Below are positions 9,425 through 22,920 of a stretch of DNA of 64,000 nt, piece by piece; the first letter of the stretch is position 1, and every line of letters begins with the position of its first letter. The translations under genes were made by a program, and so were the position numbers. Source of the stretch: Campylorhamphus procurvoides (taxonomy: Eukaryota; Chordata; Aves; Passeriformes; Dendrocolaptidae); assembly GCA_013396655.1 (NCBI GenBank), contig WBMV01008321.1, forward strand, positions 1,184,644 to 1,248,643, written 5' to 3'. The notes beneath the pieces are model-generated. The model made no database searches and was not told the origin of the DNA. It saw nothing but the letters and a program-made list of their open reading frames with translations.

Positions 9425-12400
9425 CTAACACATCTTTGTAGCCCTTCAGGAGCTGCAGCCCTGGCGGGAGTGCGGAGAGGGGGTGCTCTCTGGAAGACTC
9501 CCTCCTGCCCTGGGCACAGCCGACTGTGAAAGTTCGTTTTAAAGGGCAGCTCCCTCGCAAGTATGCTCATCATGGGAATTCCCCGGGAAAAGGAGTTTAA
9601 AAGTATTTGGTTTTAAATCTCCTCCGTTTTCACGATTCCAGTTCTGATTTTAAGGTAGTTTTTCTGAGGCTGGATTTACAAACATTAAGAAGCACCTAAA
9701 GGAACAGCTCGGCATCGCTTTTGCTATTTTAGTGTGATTTATATAGTTATACCAACAGAAATAAAGTGTAGAAATTTAAATGACTGGGCTTCCAGTCTGG
9801 CATTTCTTCTCTCTGTCTCTCCTGAAGTCCACTGTTCCTTTTCTCTTCCGATATTAACAGTTAATCGTTCACATTTCCTTTGGGGAATTAATTACTCCTT
9901 GTCCATATAGAATACTCCCGTTTAAAAGTTAAAAAAAAATAAAAAAAATCCCGACCATTCTGATGTAACAGCCCATTTCAGTTTCCTCCTTCAGGGAGAA
10001 AAAAAGATAAATTTTGTCTTGTGGTTAATTCCAGTCAGTTCAAGTCCTTCTCTTGCCAGTGCAACTCGGTCCCAGGCTGGAGCCTGTAGGATGCAGTGAT
10101 TGCAGGATTTCAGGTGCCAGCATTTCTACTTTAAGCTTTCACAGGAAGAAACGTAAATTTAAACCAACAGGTATGAATGCCAATAGATCTACTTTTGTGC
10201 ATGTATAGATGATATAGCACTTGAATGTTGGCAAGCACTTTGGCTGCTCCTTGCCAGCTCTAATGGAGGGACTCCCAGCTGGAATGCTTGTCCTATTTTT
10301 CCCCCTCAGCTATACATCATCTGAACTCCCCAGATATATTTTCTTATTGCAAATCTCTCTTCTCATATATGTAAGATGGAGAAGAAGAGGAGTTGACCAG
10401 TTTGTCTATTTGAAGTTGTAAAAAAGATACAGGATTTTCATAGGACACAGATACATGATAATGATCTGCTGTTACTTGATAAATCCAAAACTAGAGATAA
10501 GTATTCATGGAAAAACTAGCAGAGGGGTACTTTGCAGAACTGTACCAGGAAGGTCTGACATTTACTGAAACAATCTGTTCTGGGATATTAGGCACTGCTC
10601 TGCTTCATTCAGTGCCTGATAATGTATCATGTAAAATAATCAATGGGTAAAGGTTCAAAACAGATGAAATGAAGAGCTACAGAATTATTGGATTTTTTTT
10701 TCAAATTTTAAGAAATCAGATTATCTAATGTAACCCACAGCTCCACGTAAAAGGATTTTCCTTTTCATATAAATTGGTTTAAATTTGTAGCGAATAAGAA
10801 AAATCTGGGCTATTTTAAAGTGACTTTCTCTACACTAGATGCAACTTCTTACAATATTACACTCTTTGATATAATTTATCCAACACATTTGAAAGTGTGA
10901 CCATTTTTTCTACTGTAAATATTACCATTATGTCAATAAGTCACAGACACTGCAGTGAAGTTCTTAAATGCTACCAGCTGACATGCTGTTAAACAAAAAT
11001 AACATATTTATCTATTATGTTGCAATTTTTGTTCAATAAGAAAACGTAATTCTTCAAGATGGACAAGACTGTGAGCCGCATAGATAAAATCTCCATTTCC
11101 AATAATGGTTCTTATCAGAGAAAAGCACACCCTACAAAAAGGAAAGGGTTCACTGTGATGATGCCATGATCCACAGACACAGTAAATTCTACGGAAGGAA
11201 GGTGAACCTGAATCCGGTCTCTACTCTCTCTAAGTTCCTTCTTCATAGCACCTAATTAAGCTTTTGGAGATAAGTACAATTCATGACAAAGCCAGCTGTA
11301 AAACTCATATGATCTCTCTTTACGAAGGGAAGCCCTGGAGTTACCCGAGTTTCTGGTGAATGCCTGGTCTTTCTAATTCAGGATCCTGTCTCCATGAACA
11401 GCCAGCAAACCTTGCCACCTAAGAAGATTCTTCAAGCCACTTGGGACAACATGAGCACTGCTGAGCTACCATTCTAACAGTTCACTGGAACCTGTTCTAC
11501 AGAAAAATGAAATAAAGCCAGAGTTAACCATGTTGTGCTGCTGTAAAAGCAAGCTGTATATTAGCAGTAGTACCTTATTTAAAGCCCGTGAGGTAATCCT
11601 TACACTCTTCTGGTTGCTGATAAGATCTAGATCCACCAGTGTGTTCTGACTGGGACAGCATGCCATACCTCAGAAATCTTGGGCAAGTTGAAGAAAGTCC
11701 AGAAAAATGCCAGCAAGAGTTATTGGAGGTCCCACAGCATGATTTAGAAAACCAGATTCAGAGACTGGGGAAATATTTAACAGAAGGAAAGATTATGGAG
11801 AAATATGATAACAAAAATATAAATAGTTGCCATGAAGCAATAACAATCTAAAATCTCGTACTGTATGAAATATACACATATATATATAGTCTTAAAAGGC
11901 AACAAAGGAGATACCTCACATTAGAAGAGCTTTCTACAGCTGAGATGAATGACATGCAAGCTGCATTGCAGTTATGCCATGTCTTTTGGTGGAGAGTTTT
12001 ATGTCATGTTACTCTAACATCTGTCAGGAATGACATATATAGGTGAGATGCTCTGGGGAAGGAACATAATCAGTAACATATGCTCTCTTCACATCTTTCA
12101 CATCCAATTTCTCCGATACTGTAATTTTAATAACTAAAGACTGCCTTAAACTCTGAAACATAACACTACAGGTCATCTAAACTTTTGTAGGCATTTACTT
12201 TTGCAAAACTTGCATGCCTAATCAGTCAAATTCTTTGTTTAATCCTGCTTTCCTAGTCTTTGAAAAGCCATATTCAGAACCAGCATAAGGTCACATCAGA
12301 CTTACCCACACAAATAATATTTTACCTTTCCATCTTGTAGGTTGGCCCAAAAATGAAAGCTTATTTTTTATAAAACTGCAGTACTTTCCTGAGAACCAGA

Positions 12401-15400
12401 ACACTGGTATAAAACCCAACACTAAGGTTTTTCCATTTTAATGGACATTAAATCTGGATTTGGGCTGCTTCAATGTCTGATTTTGAGAAAGTGGAACTGC
12501 TGTTGAGCTAATTACTGAAAAATCTATGAATCATTTTGGAAGCAAACTTTCCTCCAAAATGCCTTAGAAGAGCTTCCAGACTGATTTATGAAAGACATTT
12601 TAAACAGAAGATCAGTGTTGCATTGGTGTAATGTCATTGAAACTTTCTCACTGTGGGAAAAAAAAAAAAAAAAAAAGAGCTCTGTAGGGTTTTGCAGAAA
12701 TGTCCCTGTATATATTCAAAATCTAGTGCAAAAAACTCTTTACAAACAGACTGGGCCACACTGAAGTTTGCATGGCAAGGCAGAAGGGACAGACCATAAG
12801 GAAGCTGGCTATGGCAGTGTCACCTTCTGTCCTGCATTACCACAGCTCAGCCTTGGAGCAGGTTCACAGGGGCTCCAACCCTCTCTCGTGACACCTGGCA
12901 AAATGCTCCCACCCGCTGACAACCCAGACAGACCCAGTTCTGTCCCAGGCTGCACCTCCAGTGGGCTCACAAGGAGAACTCCTAGAAGCTTACCAAAGAG
13001 AACCAGGATCAGACTTGCAGCATTACCAGGGTAGTATTGAGCAACTATGGAGGAAAACTCATTCCAAAGATATTTCAAAATCAGCACCTACTTCCACTTC
13101 AGTTTTCTGCATTCTGCAGGTAAAATGAGAGTTGAATCACCAACCTCAAAACAGAAACCTAACCTTGTTAAGCAATAGCATAGTAATAAAACTTTGATTT
13201 GATTGCTTGCACAAGTGCTATGCTACTATCTTATATATCATCAGAGGATGTCAGCAAAAATATGATGAAAAACTGTGTCTTAAGTCCTCAGGTTAATCCC
13301 TGCTTATTCTTTACAGTGGAATAAGTGGAAGATCTTATGTCATCATTTAATTCTTTGCCTTGCCAGTACTGAAGTCTGATGAAGCCGCAGCACGTGTATG
13401 TACATAAACACATTCTTCTCAGTCCCTTCCAGAACCATGCAGTTGTCCTGACATTGTCAGGGACTGCAGCTACACACTCTGCTGTTTCCACTACAACCCT
13501 CCAAGTGAGGAGGACTGGGTGCACTTGTTTCTCAGCTGGCTGTTTAATTGACTCTTGAAAAAAATGAACTTTTTCAAGGACAATGATTTAGCCTGTGCCT
13601 TTAGCTAAATTTGGGAAAAGATCTGTCTCCTTTCAGTGCTGGTAAATAGCATGTGAAGACAAAGGGTATTACCACTTAATATTTGCTAATTTACTCACAG
13701 CAGAGTTTCTGGGAAAAAATAGTCATATGAGACTATCAATTAAAAAGAAAAATTTCTAAATTTATGCATAGAATTGACCTGAGTACACTGTAAAAGAGCC
13801 AGAAAATAAAACATGCCAAAACTATTTTTGAAGTTACAGTCATCTCATAGCTTTCCGAGCCTGCCTGACAGACACTAAATGCTTAGGCATAGTAGGATTG
13901 TGACGAAGGAAAAGGTGGGATTCTTTCATCAATCAACAAATTCACAAGGGAAAACATTAAATGTGGTTTTTTGTGTTTTAGCAAATCTGTAAAGCACTAA
14001 TATCTTTATAGGCTTCGCTCAGGAGGTAATTGTAACATAGAAGGTGATCACTCACTATGATGACATGGGTTAAAAAGAGCTTTGTGAGTGTAACAGATAA
14101 CATCTGCACATGACTCTAAACTTGTCAGTGGGCTTATGAAACTAATTTCTTCCATGAGAGGCATGTCTGATTTACATGCATCTGTACTGATATTTCTTTT
14201 CCCTGCCCCACCCTCAAAGGAAAGGAACAAAATACTTACCATTATGGCTACAAAGAACTTGTTTTCCTGCACAACATTTTATAACTACTGTCATGATTTC
14301 ACTGGGTAAGACCCATTACTATAGGAATGGAAACACTTTTGCCTGATAAAGGTTAATCTTATTTTCTACAAGTGCAACAACAATGCCAACAGTGAAGACT
14401 GAAAAACCTGAAGACTGTTTTAAACTACCTAAATACGGGTTTGTGAGATGTTTAATGGAAATTGAAAATAGCTCAATTTTTTTCCCAAGAGTGTAGCAGA
14501 GTTCTCATCAGAGAATCTTCATATTGTTACTAAAAGAACAGCCACACCTGTCAGTATATTTCTTCAAAAGTCAAAGCTATATATAAGTACATGTAGTCAA
14601 ACAATCCGAAGCCAAATATTTCCTTTCTCTTTTTCTTGAGAGGACAGGAACACAATCATTTCCTGTTATTTAATTGTCTCCAACTTACAGGATTTCCAAT
14701 GCAAAGTAATTGTAAAACTTGATGACTAGAATGTTTTAGAATTTAATAAAGATACATGCTTTAATGGGTTTCTTTACTCAGCCATCATTTTTATAATTGA
14801 AATAAAAAAACCTTTATTCATTCTATGAGTTTGCTCATTTGATCATCCATGATTAAGATGAGTAAAATGTTCCCAAAGAAGCAATTCAGCACAAGCTGCC
14901 CACACACTTCTGAAGGAATGAATGAATAGAAGAAAAAAAAAGATCAATCAGAAACTGGCAAGGCATCCTGCCCTTGGACAACCATCGGAGTCTTGCATCC
15001 CTAAACCTGCATTCTTAAGTGATTTCATCTGTCCACAAAGGTTTATTTATCACTTACTTTTGACAACTTTCAGTCATATTTGTCCATGCTGGTTCTTTTA
15101 CCTCCATTTAATCATGCATCCTTTGGAGGTTCTCGGATCTTTAATCTTGGTTGATTCACCACCTTTTAGCATTTGGCTTGACTGAAATGGAATTTATTGT
15201 TCTGCAATCATACTCTTCATTTTCCTTTCCTCTATTACAGTGGATAACATCATCATCTCTTCTCTGTCACCAAGGCTCAAATACCATGGTAAGGCCAGTT
15301 TTGACTATTCTCTCCTCTGCTTAATTGTCAGATATTTTTGTCTCTTCTCTCCCTTACAAGTGTATTCCTTCCCTTTTAGTCAAATATTTCAACTTGTCTA

Positions 15401-16700
15401 CTGTATCTTTTTTCCTCCCACCTTCTTGGGTCTTCCCTATGATGTTTTCTCCTGGTTTTCCCCTTCAAAATGCTTGCTGTCAAAACTGCCAATCACGTCT
15501 CCTTTCTTTTCCTACACAGATGCAGTGAAAATCACGATTATCTAAAACTTTCAGTATTACACATTTAGGTAACAAAACATTGAAGATAGGCAGTAAAGAT
15601 TGACTAAAGGAATAATACTTCTTCCTCTGTTTTCTCAGATACTGTAAGAACTATTCAAATATCTTATCAAGGTGAGGATGAGGGAAGAAAAGTACCAACC
15701 TCTTTTTTCCAAAGAGAGAAGTTCAGGTACATAATGCTTTATATCGTTCTAAGTGAGACTGCAATAACAACCATGTGCATGTACACTGTACCATACACCA
15801 TATAAATTGCATGATGTATATGGCATATTAAAATGTTTCTACGCTCACTATAATCCCCTGCAATGTCATCTTGCAAGTTAATTCTGTATAATTGTCTGTA
15901 GGTTGTGAATCAGTTTTTCTCATCTGAAAATCAGACTATCTTTCTGTATTGACCCATGGGAACCAGCACAGACCCTGGTCCAGTCAACCAGCCCAAACAG
16001 CCTTCATCATGACAACACGCAGTTGTCATGATGACTCCGGCTGAGAAAAACCAGGACACCACCTTCTCAACCTGCCCAACCTGGGCACTTTGTCACTTCC
16101 CAGCTTCCCTTCTTCTTTCCCTGTTGTACCCACAGCTCTTACCTCCACTCTGTACTCCCAAAGCAATGTCCTTTGCTGTGTTTGAGTTCTTGGCCACTTG
16201 CCTTCTGCGCAACATCTGGGCCCTTCCTCAGCTTCTGTGCCATGTACTTCAGGTCAGTACCACCACATTTGTGGCAAAATGTCCTATCCCAGGAACCTAC
16301 TGAGAGTTAGGCATTTGATGGTTAGGTCATCAAGTACGTACCACGTTTTGATCAGCCAGTTTATGTAACTGAAAAATTCTTTATCAATTTAGATCTTATC
16401 AATGTTCTTAAGAATGTATGTAGGGATATTAAGATGAATTCAACAAAAAAGACATCTCAAATTGGAAACACATGACATAGAACTTTTAACAGGCCTGAAA
16501 TGCTTCTGTTGTGCCTAAAATTGCTTATAAAACGGTAGTAATGAAATACCAAAACCAGTGCAAGTGGAAACAAATCTGAGTGTGTTTATGAAGTGTTTTA
16601 GCAGAAATGTCACATGGCACCGCAGCACTGCCCTCAGAGCTCCGTGGTAACAGATCTCATTCTCACCTGCAATTCACATCCTTTTCCTAAAGCATCATCC
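9425..16700. other. Intergenic, CALCA to CYP2R1
   Basis: AT-rich sequence between divergently transcribed genes, with no recognisable coding exon. It contains a poly-A run at about 12659-12676 and a 13-bp-arm hairpin at 16004-16034. A segment at 11640-11850 might be very old repeat sequence. Confidence 0.5.
16004..16034. repeat. Perfect 13-bp inverted repeat (hairpin)
   Basis: The left arm TCATCATGACAAC (16004-16016), a 5-base loop ACGCA, and the exact reverse complement (16022-16034). No terminator or RNA gene context is evident. Confidence 0.9.
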
Positions 16701-16739
16701 CACAGAGTAACACTGACCCTTACGCGTTATGTATGTGAT

Positions 16740-17390
16740 CTCCTTGAGGCTTGGTCACACGGGCTGGGGACATTCGCCTCTGCTCGGCTGCCTGCCAGCA
16801 CAGGGACGAGATGCCTTTTCCCGCTGCATCTCTCCGGCACGGCTGGGACAGCGACCCGAGGACAGGCTGTGCGGCTCAGGGAGTCACAGGCACGAGTGGG
16901 GACCTGCCACCCACCCACCTACTCTTAGAACTCTGTAAGGTACAGATCTGTCAGTGGGAATCCCAGCGGCATTTACTGGCTCAGGTTTCCGCAGACCCGA
17001 AGTGGCTCTGGGAAAGGACATCTCAAAACTGTGTCTGTCAGGCTCTACAGAGACTCGACGAGGAGCGAGCAGCTGCAGGTTGCTTTCCCCAGTGGCCAAG
17101 CTCAGCGCGTAGAGCGCACACACAGCGGTGCGTTTCGACACTCCGCAAACCCGACGGGGCCAACTCTGCGTATTAATACAGGAGGGGAAAAAAAAAGAAA
17201 AAGGGGAAAANGAGCCCGGGGAGGAGCGGCCGGGAGGGGGTGCGGGATCCGCGGCCGCGGGAGCTGTCCCGGAGCAGCGGTCCGTGCCCGCGGCAGGACC
17301 GGGACAGGGAGCGGGACGGGGGGCACAGGGCCAGCCCGGCCCCTGGGGAAGGGTTTCCAGCTCCCTCCTTCCTTGGGCTCCTGCTCTTAG
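16740..17390 (+). promoter_or_regulatory. CYP2R1: GC-rich 5' region of CYP2R1 with assembly gap
   Basis: CpG-rich block 2.1-2.7 kb upstream of CYP2R1 exon 2, the expected place for its promoter and exon 1. The only N in the window is at 17211, directly after an A/G-rich run and before sequence such as GAGCCCGGGGAGGAGC. None of the six frames here shows the expected membrane anchor plus proline-rich hinge of CYP2R1 exon 1, so that exon probably lies in sequence lost at the gap. Confidence 0.5.
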
Positions 17391-19493
17391 TTCCGTTTTT
17401 TTTTTCTTTCTTTCTTTATGGTACAATGGTGAAACCGATGTCCTGCTGCAAATGGAAATAACTCCCTTGTTTCGTATCCGCAAATCCCGAGTTTAAATTT
17501 AACAAGATTACAACAGTCGAAGAGCAGGCACCGGGATAATGCAGCGTTTTCACTGAAAACACCTGCCTTCAAACTACCTTCAGTGGGATGTTTGGGATAC
17601 TTATTTACAGGCCATTAGTGTTACTATGTAAAGAATGGATTCTTGTTTTTGATACTCTACTTTTTTGTACTTTCTTATATATCAGGTTTTTCTTTCCATC
17701 TGCGGTGTATTCTCACAAGTATCATGAAAGTTAACTCCAAACTAGGTCTAGTGAGGAAAAGCAGGCATGTATTTTGACAGTAGGGGGAAAAAATGTAAAT
17801 ATCCTTCAAGCAAAATACTAGGACAATCAGGATGGAAATAGGAAGGAATATGTGTTGTCAAATAAACTAAGCTTTCTACTTGCCTGGAGTGCTGTATGGA
17901 ATTCTAGTCCCTTGCCATCAGGAAAGACCCTGCAGAATTTCAAGGAACTTGAAAATGGCACCCCAATGCATTTGGGGTACTCTGGGAAAATATGAGTGGA
18001 TTTTTTGAAAAGATATGTATGACATAAGAATAAAGATAAATAAGCTAGATCAGCGTATACAAGGCTCACAAATGGTATACAGCAATATACATGGGGAGTG
18101 CCTTCTTGACACATAAAAACAAAGAGCCATTATAACAGTGAAAATATCAAGTTTGCTCAAATAAACTAATCATAGACTCATGGAATCATTTAGGTTGAAA
18201 AAGATCTCTAAGATCATTGAGTTCAGCCATTAACCTCACACTTAGTGCACCACTGGACTATGTCCCCAAGTGCTACATCTACCCAGCTTTTATATACCTC
18301 TAAGGGTTGTGACTCCACCACTTCCCTGGGCAGCCTCTTCCAGTGCCTCACACCCCTTTTGGGGAAACCCAGTTGTCACAGAATGTATAACTAGGTTAAT
18401 ATAATTTCATATGGTGAAGGTTGACGGATTTAAGATGAAATAAAATACAGAGATTTGTATAGATAAAAATACAGATTTGTAATGCTAGGGAAAGTATGGA
18501 AAGTGATATAAGATTTCAATCTTGAGTTTAGCCTTGGTTTTAATCTTTAAACCTTAGGTTGATTTTCATTTTGTTTATCCTGCAGAAGTCTATACCTTTT
18601 GCAGGCTGTATTGTGTCTTTCTCCAAAGCATCTAGTGATAACCACTCGTGGAAACAGGAGATGGGCCTAGCTGGGCTATGTTGTCTGCTCTTGGGTATCA
18701 TCATGGCTTTCACTGCTATCATGTGGTTCTTTGGGAGCATCTGCAACACAATCTGGTACCCAGGTCCAGACACAGAAAGGACTGAGAGCAGCCTGGTTGT
18801 TCTCACAACTAACAGCACTTAATGTGTCTACCATTATTACGTGACATGTTGGGAGTCTTTGCAACAGGAACTTGTAGCTCCAGCCATAGTGCCCTTAACC
18901 AAATTAAGAAACTGGAATTTACCTTGACTCAAGCAGCAAGGAGGAGCAGATACAGTAATACAGCTTTCCCCCCTCCTGTGGAAATAGTTTCAGCATATTA
19001 GGAAAGTAGACAATACATGTACTTTATTTACAGTGCTTATATAAAAAGTACTTATAAAGTGTATAACATTACATTATTAGATAAGGATATACTTCTACTA
19101 ATACCTATTTATGCCTAGTAATGTTAGGGGAAAGTACTTTCTTTTTCCTGAAAAATATGAATTGTTGTACTAAATTCACATTATTTTTTTTTAATGAATT
19201 TTTTTTATATGAAAGTATCCCCAGCCCTTACTTTGCAGAGCTGGTCACTTTAGGTGCACAGCAAAACCAAGAACATACTGTGGGCTAATTTATTTTATTT
19301 TTTTTAGAGCAAGTTAGCTCAAAACAGACTCTGTACCTCCTCTGGTTACCTGTATCCTCCTTAAGGTTATTCAAGTCTGTATTTTGCATTATTTAGTGTT
19401 GTTTAATTTTTTGCCTTACTTGTTTCATTATATCTTCTTAAGATTTGGTTTTAAGAGCATTTCACACTTTTTATTGTTATTTTTCCCCCAAAG
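17391..19493. other. CYP2R1: Probable CYP2R1 intron 1
   Basis: No coding exon is recognised apart from the CR1 piece at 18169-18371. An 87-codon plus-strand frame at 18559-18822 contains a hydrophobic segment but lacks splice support or family resemblance. Confidence 0.5.
18169..18371 (-). mobile_element. CR1 LINE 3' fragment
   Basis: It starts with the avian CR1 terminal sequence in reverse (CATAGACTCATGGAATCATT, then TTGAAAAAGATCTCTAAGATC). It continues through CCACCACTTCCCTGGGCAGC to CAGTGCCTCACACCC. It is 5'-truncated and diverged, and is oriented minus. Confidence 0.85.
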
Positions 19494-19635
19494 ATCTTCA
19501 GTCTTGATCTTGGAGGTATATCTGCTGTTGTGCTGAATGGCTATGATGCAGTGAAAGAATGCCTCGTTCATCAGAGTGAAATCTTTGCAGATAGGCCGTC
19601 CCTTCCCTTGTTTAAGAAACTGACAAACATGGGAG
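19494..19635 (+). CDS. CYP2R1: CYP2R1 exon 2
   Basis: Acceptor ccccaaag, donor GGAG|gtgag. The exon opens with IFSLDLGG and ends LTNMG plus one base of Gly. It includes the substrate-proximal [15 protein letters not shown] stretch. Confidence 0.95.
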
Positions 19636-22600
19636 GTGAGTGCTAATGTCTTTTGTATGATAATGTAATTTTTGTCCAGTAGATGGGCATGATCATAAGA
19701 AACATTTGCTTTAGCCATTTTCTCAGCTTAATCTCCTTTCATAAAATGCTTGATGCTTCTTAAAAAATTTTGTTTGGAAAGGATTGTCACTCTTGGACTA
19801 CCTTCCATAGCAAGATGTCTGAAATTTTTTGTCTAGCTTTTTGTCTTGTTAAATGACTTTATTAATCTTATGGGGGAAAAAAATAAAGCGTTGCATAAAA
19901 TACTGTGTCAAAATATTTTTTCAGGCTTACTGAACAGTAAATATGGCAGAGGATGGACAGAACACCGCAAATTAGCTGTAAATACCTTTCGAATTTTTGG
20001 ATATGGTCAAAGGTCCTTTGAACACAAAATTTCAGAAGAATCTATGTTTTTCCTTGATGCCATTGATACATACAAAGGCAGACCGTTTGATCTTAAGCAC
20101 TTGATAACAAATGCTGTTTCAAACATTACTAATTTGATTATTTTTGGAGAACGTTTTACATACGAAGATACTGAATTTCAGCACATGATTGAGATTTTTA
20201 GTGAAAACATTGAATTAGCTGCTAGTGCTTCTGTATTTTTATATAATGCTTTTCCTTGGATGGGTATCTTGCCATTTGGGAAACACCAGCAGCTGTTTAA
20301 AAATGCAGCTGAAGTCTATGACTTTCTTCATGATCTTATTGAACGTGTCTCTGAAAATAGGAAGCCTCAGTCGCCTCGACATTTTATAGATGCATATTTA
20401 GATGAGATGGATTGCAATGAAAACGATCCAGAATCTACATATTCAAGAGAAAATTTAATTTTCTCTGTTGGTGAACTCATCATAGCTGGGACAGAAACCA
20501 CAACAAATGTTTTAAGATGGGCAGTGTTATTTATGGCTCTTTATCCCAACATTCAAGGTAAGAAATTTGACATTTTGAGGAACTAATACCCTTTTTAATT
20601 GCAAATTTAAAATGCTTTTTCAAAGTTGTGCAGTGATCCATAGTCATAACCAAAAGGAAGGCTTGTGTATATTATTCTATTGTGTCATTTACCAAATATA
20701 CTATGGACAGAGGTGGAAAGTTCATTTTATATGCAGTTGTGTTTAGTCTCTTGTTGGCAGATATACTAATCTATGCTGTTGATAAATAACAAGAAAAGGC
20801 AATTAAATATTAAAATAATAAACTAAAAAATATACAAACATTAGCAAAAATGTAAAGCAAGTTGTGGTTAACAGTTTAGGTGAAATTTCTTTTTACCTTA
20901 AGTGCCTCAGTTCACAATAAATTTACATATTATAGGCATTCATATATGTAATTCTGGAAGAACAGACATGGCATTTAAAAACAGAAAGATGTGTTGCATT
21001 CATTCTGAAGTAAGACAGCAAAAGGTGTCAGAATGTCAGCCCAGACACTTTGTGCAGAAGTTTGGATTTTAGAAATGAACAGTCATGTTTCTGGGTTCAC
21101 TGCCTCCACTTTTCCTGTGAATATCTTAGCAGTGCTTGGTTCAATTAGGGACTTCCAGTATTTGGAGGAAGAGCAGCCTAGATAACTTGGAAAGCCCAGT
21201 GATTGAATTTGTTCCTTTTCAGTGAAATTCTGGCTCCTGTCCCTCTTAATTCTCACTGTGTTTTTTTCAGATATTTTAGGTTCAAGAGGTAATGATTTTA
21301 CACTGTGACAAATACAAAGAATCATAGCAGAGTTAAACAAGGGAAAGTTCAAATAGCTGATTTCAGTCTTATCTGTATTCACTTGAGTATTTAATGTACT
21401 CTATCTTTTGCAGCATTTTACTTATTTCTTTAGTTTTGAAGAGCTCCAGAAATAAAAGTATACACAAGCAAAGAAACCCATATTGAAATACGATTTTACT
21501 GAGAATAATTAGGTTCTAAATGAAGGTTACTGGTATATGTGCTAGGAATAATTCCTACTAGTTGGACAAGGAATATAGAGTCTCAGTTTAAAAGTTTATA
21601 AGCTACTATATTTTACATAGTTCATATTTTTGTATTCTTTTGAAAATATATATTTTAGTTTAAATTAAAATTCAAAGACTATTGGACAATAAACATCAGC
21701 TTTTATTGCTGTTCCTAACAGGGCAAGTTCAAAAAGAAATTGATCTAGTCATTGGCCCAAACAAAATGCCCACCCTAGAAGAGAAATGCAAGATGCCATA
21801 CACTGAGGCCGTTCTACATGAAGTGCTGAGATTCTGTAATATAGTTCCACTAGGGATTTTCCATGCAACTTCCAAAGATACTGTTGTGCGTGGCTACTCA
21901 ATTCCCGAGGGCACTACAGTCATTACAAACCTCTACTCCGTTCACTTCGATGAAAAATACTGGAGCAACCCAGAAGTGTTTTTTCCTGAGAGATTTTTGG
22001 ACAGCAATGGGCAGTTTGTCAAGAAAGATGCATTTATTCCGTTTTCACTAGGTAAGAGTGATTCCTTCCACTGTTCCTCTTCATACATCTGGAGATGTAT
22101 AACATATAGGTGGTAGCAATAAAGTGACAGAATGATATCCTCAGTACTGATGAAACAGATTTTAAAGATATTCAATAGAATGCACTCTAGAGATAACAAA
22201 TTCTAGCATAATGTCTTTTATGTAGGTGAGCTCATTACTATATATAAACTAACAAAAATCTATCTTACAAAGTCCAGTTAATAATGACTGGCAGTAGATG
22301 TAATTAAGAAAATACTAGGGGAAAAAGGCCAAAATTCACAGTAAAATTTTTTTTAAGCATCTTCTGTCTAGATTGGCACTTCAAGACAAGATAAAGGTGC
22401 TAATAAATATATCTAAGTAAGTTTGTTTCTGTGGCATTTGTGAGGTGATAGCAACAAATTCTCTAAAATCTGTTTCTTAGTGTAAATTATCACCTATCCT
22501 TGTTACACAATGCTACCACCAAGTTCATACAGCTCCTCTCAGAACACCAAAGTTATCATTCTTATTCATAATAAGAGTGACAATGCAACTGCAGACACTT

Positions 22601-22808
22601 TAAGGCTTTTCAAAACCTTCTTTTCAATCCAGGACGAAGACATTGCCTTGGAGAACAACTAGCTCGGATGGAAATGTTTTTGTTTTTCACTTCATTACTG
22701 CAACGGTTTCACCTGCATTTTCCCCATGGTGTGATTCCAGACCTGAAGCCGAGATTAGGCATGACATTACAACCACAGCCGTACCTCATCTGCGCGGAGA
22801 GACGCTGA
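19494..22808 (+). CDS. CYP2R1: Vitamin D 25-hydroxylase (exons 2-5; exon 1 missing)
   Basis: Microsomal cytochrome P450 that hydroxylates vitamin D at C-25 to make the circulating prohormone. Exons are 19494-19635, 19925-20557, 21722-22051 and 22633-22808 (426 aa plus stop). Visible P450 motifs are: I-helix [12 protein letters not shown] (Thr for oxygen activation), K-helix EVLR (ExxR), PERF-type FPERF, and the heme loop FSLGRRHCLG with the Cys thiolate, split by the last intron. The C terminus is [14 protein letters not shown]2R1 identity rests on blocks such as [18 protein letters not shown] and [18 protein letters not shown]. Human CYP2R1 is 501 aa, so about 75 N-terminal residues (membrane anchor and hinge) are absent. 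Exon 2 begins in phase 0 as in the family. No internal stop or frameshift is seen. Confidence 0.96.
19925..20557 (+). CDS. CYP2R1: CYP2R1 exon 3 (largest, includes I helix)
   Basis: 633 nt. Acceptor attttttcag, donor CAAG|gtaag. It carries the C-helix region ([16 protein letters not shown]), [18 protein letters not shown], and the I helix [17 protein letters not shown], and ends ALYPNIQ. Confidence 0.97.
21722..22051 (+). CDS. CYP2R1: CYP2R1 exon 4 (ExxR and PERF)
   Basis: 330 nt. Acceptor cctaacag, donor CTAG|gtaag. It encodes [33 protein letters not shown] and [12 protein letters not shown], and ends FIPFSL with the first base of the heme-loop Gly. Confidence 0.97.
22633..22808 (+). CDS. 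CYP2R1: CYP2R1 exon 5 (heme Cys, stop)
   Basis: Acceptor tcaatccag. The exon encodes [16 protein letters not shown] with the heme-ligand Cys and ends LICAERR with TGA at 22806-22808. Confidence 0.96.
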
Positions 22809-22914
22809 GGAGAAGGGCCAAGGTTGGCAGGCGGAGCACAGCGCTACAAGCCACAGCTCAGGATCCACTTTGCCTTCTATTTCTAAAAGTGTTCATATTC
22901 AGAATTAAAAAAAA

Positions 22915-22920
22915 AATAAA
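22915..22920 (+). terminator. CYP2R1: Poly(A) signal AATAAA of CYP2R1
   Basis: First AATAAA after the stop, about 110 nt downstream, preceded by an A run. This predicts a short 3' UTR ending near 22940. A second AATAAA near 23288 would give a longer form. Confidence 0.6.

Noticed and set aside
11639..11851. Possible old CR1 or coding remnant
   Set aside because: A few words resemble the CR1 body (AGTCCAGAAAAATGCCAGCA), but the match is too weak to call by eye.
16884..17483. Possible CYP2R1 exon 1 in the GC-rich block
   Set aside because: All six frames were read for a hydrophobic anchor followed by a PPGPxGLP-type hinge and a GN(I/L)-like block; none was found on either side of the N.
18559..18822. 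87-codon plus-strand frame with a hydrophobic segment
   Set aside because: No splice context, no recognised family, and a minus-strand frame of similar length overlaps it.
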